The notes beneath the pieces were generated by a model that saw nothing but the letters and a program-made list of their open reading frames with translations, did no database searches and was not told where the DNA came from. A stretch of DNA of 64,000 bases from Cinclus cinclus (lineage: Eukaryota; Chordata; Aves; Passeriformes; Cinclidae), in the NCBI RefSeq assembly GCF_963662255.1, contig NC_085046.1:100333324-100397323 (forward strand). Direction: 5' to 3'. The position numbers and the translations under genes are program-made. Shown here piece after piece: positions 51,188 through 61,400 of this stretch; the stretch's first letter is position 1; the number at the start of each line of letters is the position of its first letter.

Positions 51188-53423
51188 CAAAAGTAGGTGA
51201 CTTCCACCCTGCATAATACTAGTAAGACCTCTCTGCACCATACCTAGCACAGCAGCAACCTCTGTGTCAAAAGTGCAACAGCAGATTCTGTCTAAAGTAA
51301 TGCTGAGGGTGACTAGCAGTCAAAGCTGCTCCTGTTAGTAAAACATTGTGTATTGAGTTGTAGTCTTGTTATGCTTTTTGGAATCCTTTTACTGTTTCTG
51401 AGGAATGAAAGGGTAGTTGGAGATTGCTAGCTCTCACATTGAAAGGAAAAGGTAAGTAGGTAAGTGCAGGGAAGGGAATAAGACTCCCAAGGAAAAAGAA
51501 AAAGACCTGAAGATTTCTATACCAAAGCTAGAACTTGGATATTAACGTTGTCTCCTATTAAGGTAGATTTCATATCTTCTGTGTACCTCAGTAGCTCCTT
51601 CAACTACTCTCCCGAGCACAGGGTGGTAAGGAGGACACTCTGCATTGTTTTTATTTGAAAAAAAGTAAATGCTTGCCACAGGTAGGGAGACACAGCTAAT
51701 CCAGGAGACACCAGGAGCAAGTTAGCTGTCATCGCTGAGAGATGCATTTTGTTCCTACACTGGGCTCTGAGAGCAGACGGGTGTCTGCTTTGCAGCTGCT
51801 CCACATATGCCCCTGCTTAGTCTAGCCAAAAATACTGTGTATATCTTCCCTACCCCTTGCAGAGACTGAGAACTCAATTTCCGAAACCACTCGTGACATG
51901 CGGTGAGTGCTGGAATCCAGATGCATCAGAGGCACTTCCCAAGTGCCTCCTCCCAGGTTTAGGTTGCTAATTATGAGCCTGTTGGTGAGCTGTTTTCTCT
52001 CTTTCCCTGTGCTTGCTTGGATATTTGATTGGTGCTTGGCCAGAGTTTCTCTGGGTGACGAGAATAAACAGAAAAAGAAGAGAATATCACTAGATTCAAT
52101 AAACATTCAGTGTGCAAAGTTCTAGCTTGGAAATCAAAGTACCATATGGTTTTCCAAAGTGATATCCCATTCTTCTCCCCACACTCTTTGGTGAGTGTAT
52201 GTAAAGAATAAAATATAAATATAAAATCTTATCCTGATACCATGCTCCATAATTTCAAGCCCTTTCTTCACATACTGCTGAATCCTAGAGTCCTTTTTTT
52301 GGGAAAGGCTCCCATTGGCATCATTCTGACAGCATTGCCTCAGCTGGGGGCTGCATGAGGCTGTATGGTCTGATCCTTGAGAAGTTATTTTAAAGAAAAC
52401 AGTGCAGCTCGAATGCAAATCACAAATATTGAATAATTTGAGAAGACAAAGAAAAATGGGTGCAGTGGTGCAATCAAAGGGACTTGGGAAAGCCCTGCCA
52501 GGCACATCTTTCACCATTTTGGAAAAAAATAGGTGTATTACTCTGTATAGTTGTTTTGGTCACCTGTCCCACAGAGCACTTAAGCAAGTGCTGATTTTTT
52601 TAGTGCCCAAGCATGTCCCTTTACCTTGGCAGGGTTCTCTTCCACAGCATATCATCCCTGAATTGCTTCAATTCAGAGAAATTGGTTTAACTGGTGGTTT
52701 GCTTATACTTTCCTTTCTTAATATATGATACCCATCACACTTTTGTAGGAGTTAATGAATGTGAATTTATTCTGCATTTTTAAATATTCTACAATTACAT
52801 GTATTTGAATAATATAGCAGATAAATGTAACATAAGGAGCCAAGAGATAGAATCAGTTCCCCATACTTGTGTCCAGGCAAAGGGCAGCACAGGGTGCTGT
52901 GTTCTGGGAAGACAGGGGGCTGAGGTTGCTTTTCTCAAAGCTTTGCTCTCTTTACTTTGTGGTGGCAGAACTGTGGAATTTGTGCATGTGTGTGCTGAAG
53001 TATTTTGTCTTGTTTATAGTGTAGGAAATGGGGAAGAAATGTGTTTTCAGTTTTATTTGTTATATTCTGCACGCCTGAGGTTCTATCTTAAATTGAGTTT
53101 TCTTCGCTGCTCTGACAAAAAGCAAGACTGAAATAAAAGTCTGAGTTACAGAGAAAGCCAAAATAAAAATTGAATTATATTTGCTAAGAAAAAAAATCTA
53201 TTGTTTAAAAAGATATGAAGAAAACTGAAGTAGCTTTTTTTTTTCACCAACACTGTGTCAACTGAAATCTTTTAGTCCATGTTAAATAGTAAAATAGAAA
53301 CCATTTAAATCTAGTTTTAAACCAGTCTAAATTACCTTGGACTTTATTACAATTTATTCCAATGCTGACTTTTGTTTCAGTGTTGCTGAGTATTGGGCAT
53401 GCTGTAGTAGCCCATGAAGAAAT

Positions 53424-53652
53424 TCTGGGAAAAGCTCAAAGTCGCATCCATCAAGGGAGATTTGCACTGGACATTACGAAGCATTTCTTTACCAAGAGGG
53501 TAGTCAGACTCTGGAACAGGCTTCTTAGAGAGGAGCTGATGCCCCAAGCTTTGCAGTGACTGTCAGCCTGCCAGAGTCATTTGGAAAATGCCCTTAGTAA
53601 CACGCTTTAAATTTTGGTGGCTGAGCAGTTGGATGAGATGATCATTGTAGAT
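53424..53652 (+). mobile_element. CR1 LINE 3' end that runs into a TCTCC array
   Basis: The translated segment IHQGRFALDITKHFFTKRVV and RLWNRLLREELMPQAL is the ORF2 C-terminus of a CR1 subfamily. It is followed by a 3' untranslated part (CATTTGGAAAATGCCCTTAG, CAGTTGGATGAGATGATCAT, TGTAGATCCTCCC). The element's 3' tail position is occupied by the pentanucleotide array at 53653-53918. The related copy at 58.2 kb carries a TTCTR pentamer tail at the same place. Confidence 0.88.
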
Positions 53653-53918
53653 CCTCCCTCCTCTCTCCTCTCTCCTCTCCTCTCTCCTCTCCTCTCTCCT
53701 CTCCTCTCTCCTCTCCTCTCCTCTCCTCTCCTCTCCTCTCCTCTCCTCTCCTCTCCTCTCCTCTCCTCTCCTCTCCTCTCCTCTCCTCTCCTCTCCTCTC
53801 CTCTCCTCTCCTCTCCTCTCCTCTCCTCTCCTCTCCTCTCCTCTCCTCTCCTCTCCTCTCCTCTCCTCTCCTCTCCTCTCCTCTCCTCTCCTCTCCTCTC
53901 CTCTCCTCTCCTCTCTCC
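53653..53918 (+). repeat. (TCTCC)n pyrimidine pentanucleotide array, about 265 bp
   Basis: After an irregular start (to about 53709, alternating TCTCTCC and TCTCC units), the array runs as roughly 40 uninterrupted TCTCC units to about 53913. The sense strand is pure pyrimidine. It abuts the 3' end of a CR1 relic and so occupies the position of its tail. The long open frames on both strands here (Leu-Ser-Pro or Arg-Glu-Gly repeats) are artefacts of the repeat. Assembled length may differ from true length. Confidence 0.98.
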
Positions 53919-56900
53919 ACCTTTTCATGCAGGTTTTAACCTTAAGTTAGAAGAAAAGCTGATTTTTCATAGACGTCATTTTCATAAGTTTTGCAATGTA
54001 CTATCCTAGCTTTTGCAAAATAAACACATTTCTTCCTAGAAACCATGTAATAGAATACTTTTAATATATTGCTAGTGATAGTTTTGTAGCCTTTGTGTAG
54101 CATACCTGTGAGACTGTAAAAAATAATCCACCAAGGGAGACTTTTTGAATAGGAGATGATCACCACATGGCTAAAAGCACTTAGACCAGTAATTGCTTCC
54201 TTACTTGTGGGATTTTCTCAAAGCTGTCCTTATTAAGAAAAGTGATAAAACTATCACAAAATATGTAAACATTCACTAAAGTAACTTCATTTGTTTTGAG
54301 CAGATTTAAGAGATTTTTTGGGTTTTAAACACCCATCTTTATGTTTAACTAGTTGCCTTAATGGTAACATAAACCATCTCTACCTAAAATAATTATAGTA
54401 TTCATGGTTATTCTCACTGTAATATGCCAAGAATGGAATTACCTCTGAATAGATTGCAGCTACTTTGACATCTTCTTTTTTAAATAACGTAGAAAGCAGC
54501 AATGTGATTTTTCGCGATGTCTGAACACAGAGTCTTTAATTATATAAGCAACTCAGTAGATTTCAAAGATATGTCTCACAAGAGTGAACATTATGGAACC
54601 AAGGCAAAAAATAATTGTTAGTGGTATAAATAAATAAACTAGTTTTTGGGGAATATAGTCAATTCTGTAGAATTTAAAGAATTCTAAATTCTCTAACTTA
54701 CAGAGTATTAAAAATCCAAGGTGCACGTCACATGAGGTGGTCCAGAGGAAAATCATATTGTTGTACAAGTAAAACACAGTTGTGTGATGACTGGGTTTTA
54801 ATCCTCTGCCTGTACAGGCTGAAGTTCAAGGAGCCACTTATTTGTGGAAGCAGGACAGTCCTGCTTCCTGTTCAGCCTTCTGTGCACTCACAAAGAAAGC
54901 TGATGTGCAAACATCCTGGAGGCCGAAGAATCTCTTAAACGTGTGACGTGCCTGTGATAAATCTAAAATGCAGCTGTGTGTAGGTGAGAATCACAGTAGT
55001 GTTATTAATTACAAGATGCTTTACGAATAAGAAGGCTCCTCACTTTTTTCCTTTTCTCCTTTTTTTTTCTTTTTTTTTAATGGAAACTCATTTATTTATC
55101 AGCATGGCTGAAATTTCCTAACATACACCATAGTGTTTCTCTAACAGTACAGCAAAGGTGTGTTTAGAAGCCAAGCCAAATACTTTCATAAAACCACTTT
55201 GTCACTGTGGATAGCTTTTGGGAAAAGGAATAATTTGAAAGGCCAGGACAAAAGAGGAATTTATATGGGCTTGTCCCATTCTTCCAGTCTTACAATTCCT
55301 CTCTGTTAGAACAATTTGGACCAAAACAGAAATTAAAGCTTTACGCTACCTGTAAGGAAGTGTTTAGTAATAGATATGCTCTACTGAATATATCAAAGAC
55401 ATGTATATTTCAGTATGCAACGTTGTTTAGTGAGAAACAAATTTTTTTTTTTATTTTTCTTTGCTACATTGGTTTCTTCTTTTGCAGATATAAAGACACA
55501 TTCCCTGAAATATTTTTATGGCTTTTCTGCTTTTTTTCTAACTTGAAGTAAAAAAACAGGTAAAGATTGGATGCCAAGAATAATCACAAGTAGCTTCAAA
55601 GTAGACTGATTTAAAAATTATTTGTATTTTTCTCATGACTTCTAACCTTTAAGAGTGAAGTTGCATCACATTTCACAGCTTTTCTTCATAGCTGTCAGGG
55701 TTGTAAATGGATGTGTGTATCTTGGTAAGGAAATGTCAGTGACTGTCATGGTCACATGGCTACAGAGAGTGAACATTTAGGAAAATTTTGCATTCCCAGT
55801 AAAGCTTTTGAAACTATCAAAATTATATTTGAGCTGTGAAGGACTCTTCTGCAACACTCATAGTTTAACTCCATCTCAGTCAAGAAGGGGAATGGCTTTA
55901 AGCTACCTTGTCTCTGGCATGCCAGCCTGATTTCTGCCCTGTGACAGTGGATCAAGAGACTGTTAGAGATCTGGTTCTGTACAGTGCAGACAGACAGCCA
56001 AGCTGCCAGGGTGGGAACAGCAGTGCAGATTTTATATTTGTTCCACATTGCTCTGCAAACAGCAGCATATCTGTCATCATCTTCATCTGGCATATCTTCT
56101 TCCCTTCCCTCCCACTGTCACTGCAGTGTCATAACATTTCTTTCCTTTTTCATTCAGCATGTAAAAAACTACTTTGGTTACTTTTTATTTATTTACAGTC
56201 TTCCTGTATCTTTAGAGTATGTGTGTGTTTGCCATCCGACTGCATCCTGCTGCTATGTGATGACATTGGCAAGTGATTGCACAACAGAAAGATTCATTGC
56301 AGCAGATGCAGTTGTGAATGAATAATCAAGTCAGCTGTAGCTTTTTAATTAAAAACTCATCAGTGAAGAGGATAAAGCACACAAATGCAAAAAAATGGAT
56401 AAAAAGCCGTACAAAGATGTAATGATAAAGCCTGATATAATTAAAAGGTGAAAGAATACATTTGTGGATTCTGTCATATTGGTTTTGCACATTCATTTCA
56501 TAATTTTCTTTTGGCTAACAAAGTGGGTTTTTTTAAATAAAAATCTGATTTTTTAATGTAAAATACCTATTAGCTGTACATTAAATGACTCTCATTGTGA
56601 TACACTAGTTCCTACAACCCTACACTGTGCACAAGTCCGAAGATGTATTTAAAGAGTGGTCAAATACTCCTCTTTCTGAGAGCTCTGGAGACGTTCAAAG
56701 TGACTAGAAAACTTAGGGAAATAGAATCAGGTATATGAAGGGCTTTTTTACATGTCCAGAGAAAGTAGCTGAGTGAACAGAAAATTTTAGCAAACTTTGT
56801 ACTGCACAGGAAGATTAATATTAGATGTTCTGGGCAAAGAGTGAGCTAATGTGAAATAGTAGTGTAAAGTGGTGAAGAGTTAATCAGAAAAAAATAGAGG

Positions 56901-58169
56901 AAAATAGTGAGGTTTCTTTCTTTCAGAAAATAGAATTTGTGTTGAAAAATTAATCTAGCCCTGGAAGACAGTTCCACAGTATAGGCTTTTCCCCATTTTT
57001 TTGACATGAGTAAATGTTCTGTACTGACTCTTCCAAGCAGCCAGTAAATATTCATTTCCATATGTATATGATGAGAAAAGTGGAATGGAGGTTAACACCC
57101 CGAGTTCACTGGGGACTTTTGTGGTCTCTGCAAACTGTCAGAATGCAAAGGAATATATGCTGTTATTGTGGAACCTAGATGAATTACAGGGACTTACTGA
57201 GATGCCAAGTTTTCCCTTCATGGGCTACCATTCAGAGGAGAAAAAGACGTGGGAGGAAAGAGTTGCAGGGCTCAATGCTCACATCTGCTCCAGTTCAGTA
57301 CTGCTAGAAATTGGATCAGTCAGCCCCCGTATTTAATTTCCTTCTGTAATCTTGACCAATAATTTATAATTGGTATCAGCTGATCATCTGGCTCTCTCTT
57401 TCCATGACAAAATGAGTGAGCAAAGAACTTTATCCTTCTCTTTTCTGTCTGAGAGATGATAAAACTTTGAAAGACAAAAATCTCTATTAATTTTTAATGA
57501 AGTCTCTGAAACATCCTCTTAGTCAATCTTATTTTGTTATTTCTGTTATGCATTGTGTTTTTTTGGAAACTGCTATAGGAATCCATGTGAGTCAAGATAC
57601 AACTTTGTCAATCACAATATCATTATGATTTTTTTACAAGTTGTATCAGCTTTGTTGAAGGCTGAATTCCAGGTGAAGGTGCTTGGAGAGGACCTCTGGA
57701 GAGAAGTTGCTGAATCAGAAATAACACAAATGCTGTTACACTCCTTTGCAAAATCATGTTAATGGGCCAGGTCTTCAACTGCAGTTGCTCCCTCCGTCCC
57801 ACTATAAGACTTCTGGTGATGTTGGTGATCTGCACAAATGCAGTTTCAACAGAACGAGTCAGGGAGGCTTTTTATGCCTTTCCAATTCCTCAGTCATTGG
57901 GAATGGTACAGGCTCTAACTTAGCAGCTTCAGTTTTGTGAATGTCTTCAGAATATTGGTGGCTGTTGGAGTTTTTTTGAGCAGAAAGAGGGTGATTCGTC
58001 TTGTTAGTATGATCAGCCAGAGGTCTGAAACCAAACAAATAAATGTATTATTTTAAGGTAGAGCTAATTGTAGTCTGTGACAGAACAACAGCAATAATTA
58101 AAATCAGTGGTTTCAGAAAAAAAAAAAAGAGACTGGGGTGTACCAAATATTTCCCCTTGTATGCAGTGT

Positions 58170-58466
58170 CAGTGTAGCCTCACCTTGAGCACTATGTGCA
58201 GTTGTGAGCCCCACAATTTAAGAAGGAACAGGGTAAAAAACCCTCTTTTACCCTCTTTTCTGGAAGAGGGTAAAAAAGCTGGCTGGCTGGACACTCCTGT
58301 GAGGAGTGTCTGAGGACTTTGGCCTTGTCAGACAATCAGAGGCATCAGGACAATTCATTTAATAAGATACTTTAACTTTTGGTCAGCCCTAAAGTGGTCA
58401 GGAAGCTGGATGTGAAGATGACTGTAGGACCCCTCCAACTGAGCTGTTCTGTTCTATTCTTTACTA
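58170..58466 (+). mobile_element. CR1 LINE 3' end with internal deletion
   Basis: It opens with GAGCACTATGTGCAGTTGTG and CCCCACAATTTAAGAAGGA (a piece of late ORF2) and GAGGAGTGTCTGAGGACTTT. It then jumps to the 3' untranslated part: ACTTTTGGTCAGCCCTAAAG, TGGTCAGGAAGCTGGATG and CCCCTCCAACTGAGC. The tail is the short pentamer run CTGTTCTGTTCTATTCTTT. Several hundred bases of the usual C-terminal coding part are missing. A 12-bp inverted repeat is embedded at 58246-58275. Confidence 0.85.
58246..58275. repeat. 12-bp inverted repeat within CR1 relic
   Basis: TTTTACCCTCTT (58246-58257) pairs with AAGAGGGTAAAA (58264-58275) across a 6-nt loop. An extra partial copy, GGGTAAAAAACCCTC, lies just upstream, so the unit looks locally duplicated and inverted within the CR1 piece. 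Confidence 0.93.
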
Positions 58467-61400
58467 TTTTACTTGAGACTTAGATTTTCAAGAGAGAGAA
58501 CTGTGGAAGGTGGTCAGTCAATCTAGCAAACGTTAGCAGTGCAGAGTATACCTGTTTTCATGCTGATACTTCTCTTCCAGCCTCTGCCACAGGGCTGCTG
58601 TATTGGCTGCACATTCATGGTGGGAGCATTCCCAAATTGCATGATGGCAGCTTGTAATCTTTTTTATGTGACACTAGTGGTTAAACAAACAGAAGGGCTT
58701 AATAAGGTGTCCAGGTGAGCTTTAGATAAAACTATGGAGACAAATAAGAGATCATGAGTCTCAGGGATGTAAATCAAATAGGTAAATTTAACTTTCTGCT
58801 AACAACTGCAGCATATGTGCAGTCAGCAGCCCAATGAGATTAAAGGGAAATGAAGCTTGAAGTAAAACAGGGTTGGTTTTAATAACTTCACAAGCAAATG
58901 ATTAATTTCTACCACTTCGAAAGCAAAAGCTGAAAAATATGTGATTATTACTCTGTCATTTCTAACAGCATGCTACAGTAGTCTAGGTACTTTGCAAAAA
59001 ACGTCACTACAGACTAAGAGATGCTGACAAGTAAAGAAGTATCATGGAATAGAAGGAAGGAAATTATGACAGAGCAGTCTTTGCCTGAGGTTTCATCATA
59101 ACTGTTAGATTTGGTACCTCAGATATGTCCTCACTGCAACTGCAAGTGAGGAGAAAATTTCTCCATTCTTGGACAATTTCTATGTAGAATCCTTATGCCT
59201 CTGAAACCTGTCATTGTGTCATTTTAATCTTGGTCTGGGCTGCCTCAGCAATAGCATAAAACCCTCTTAGAAGTCATCTCCCTCCATTCAGGATGAATCT
59301 TATTTATCCAACTGTTTGTGTTCAGTTTTCAGGTTGCTCATTTCCTATCACCCCTTGTGCTTATTTTCTTTTCAGCAAAATTAATTTCAGCTAACTTTTC
59401 TCATGCCATTTAACCTAGGGATTCAAAGAGAAGGAACATCTGATAGAAGATATTTTATGGCCTGTGCTGCTTGAGCCCTTGAGTTGTGAGACTGTTGTCA
59501 GTGTTTTTCTTGGCACAACCCAGCCTCCTGCAGTACAGTGGTAGCTGGGAGTGCAGTACAGTGGCAAGCCCACCAGCAGCAGAATGTGAGCCAGTCTTTG
59601 TTTTAATCTGGAGAGCAATCAGCATTGAAATTAGTATCCAAAAACCCTCTAGGATGCATGCTTAACAGTTTGGCTTTGTGTTTATTTTGTTTTTGTTGGG
59701 TTTTGTTCATGAGTGAATCATGTGAGATCTCCCAGTAGTGATTGGCACGTGAAACAGAAGGGAGCCTGTGGCTGGTGAAGCAGGAAAACTCCGTGTGCCG
59801 GGTCTGACCAGCCCGCTGCAGTGTGCTCACACCTGGCACCCAGCCAGCCTGGAGCACTTCACTTCAGCTCCTCTTTGCCCAGTTTGGATCTGAGCAATCC
59901 TGGTTTTTCCAATGCTAAGACAAGGTAAGAGCCTCCCACACTGGTGAAACACTACCACAATTGCCTCCCGCACCTGAGAAAGGTCTTTGGTGGCCACACA
60001 TCCAACAATTGAGCAGATGGCATCAAGCAGTGCAGGGGACTAGTCCTCTCCCCTCCCACATGGGTGTGGAGTGTTCACCACCCAGAGATTGTGTTATAGG
60101 CTCCATTCACAGAAAAGTTAGAAACAACATCTAATGGCAGATGGAGATTTAGTTTGCCTCTGATTTCTACTCCACTTCTGTTTTGATTGACCCTGTAGAA
60201 TTAAACAAAGTGCACCAGGGATGAACGAGGATGTTTCCTTTGGCCAGTTTTAATGGAAATCAGCAGAGGGATGAGGGGAGATACTGTACACATGCCTCCG
60301 ATGGCTGGAACCTGCTTCCAGCAATGTCCATGGGCTCTTGCCTCTAAACCACTGGGATTTTAAGGCAGGTGGTGATGAGAAAAGTTAGATGTTGCTTTTT
60401 GTCCTGTCATGCTTGATGCTGTGAAGAGAAAGATGGGCATGTCCAGAGCAGGTGGGGTAGACTGGGAGCTGCTTCATATGGAAGAACTGAGGGTGAATGG
60501 TCCCATCCCAGTGAACAGTCACTTGCATGGTTTTAAATTAGGAATGGGTCTTATGGGACAGAAGGGTCTCCTGTGCAGACCCTGAATTGCAGTGGGCACT
60601 CCAAATTGAACCACTGGAAGTAATGTGTTTTTCCTCTGTATTGGAAATAATTTGGTTTTGACAAAATGACAGTAATTTACAATGTTAGCTGCTGCAATTG
60701 AGGGAAGTATTATTACCTCCTGTGCAGCTGACTGGAAAATCTAAATGTGTCTTTTACTTTCTGTGATTATGCTATATGCTGGCAACATAATGAAATGAAA
60801 AGTAGTTTGAAGTGATGATCTGTTCATGCTCCAACTAGAATATGAAAACTGTGGAGAGAAGGAGAAAATACGTTTTGAAATAATCACCTAATGTCAGCAT
60901 GCTTCAGATTATCAGCACTTTCTTTTAGTCAGGACCGTTGTGGAACATACAGATATCTGTATGTCTTTATGTAAACACTTTGATGCCAGTTACCAAATAT
61001 TTATGAGCATTATGGACAAATTTTAACTGGGAATGTTTTGCAGAGATAATGAATACTGAATTAACGCTTAAGCTAAATGCTTACACAATGAGTGCATAAG
61101 TGAGAAGCCTGTGTGAGAAGTGTTCAGAGCTGAAACAGAGAGTTTCTTCAAATAGTTCAGACCAAAATTCACTTATAGCAGAGGTGTCCTCAGGTCTCTT
61201 CTGCTGACTTTGGCTCTGCCTCCACCTAGAATCACATTCCCATTTTGACCTGAAATAATTTGTGTAGCGGATGGACTTGTCATTTCCACCACCATGCTGT
61301 GGGGCTGGCACGCACAGCGCCATGGGTGTGGAGGGGATTTTGTTCACTTCCTCTTGGCTGTGCAGCATGAGTCCTGCTGCACGTTTGGAGCTGTTGGACA

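Noticed and set aside
52134..52517. 127-codon open frame on the - strand
   Set aside because: No recognisable motif, low-complexity aromatic ends and overlapping frames on the other strand. Considered accidental.
53563..54009. Long open frames on both strands (121, 92 and 131 codons) over the TCTCC array
   Set aside because: They are Leu-Ser-Pro and Arg-Glu-Gly repeats produced by a pentamer array without stops. They have no start context, domain or splice support.
55908..56325. Overlapping 122- and 113-codon open frames on the + strand
   Set aside because: Two frames are open over the same DNA and neither has a recognisable domain. The Cys/Ser/Phe-rich composition is typical of random pyrimidine-rich DNA.
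59415..59857. Pair of minus-strand open frames in a GC-richer segment, considered as an antisense gene
   Set aside because: No family resemblance and no convincing splice pattern or promoter.
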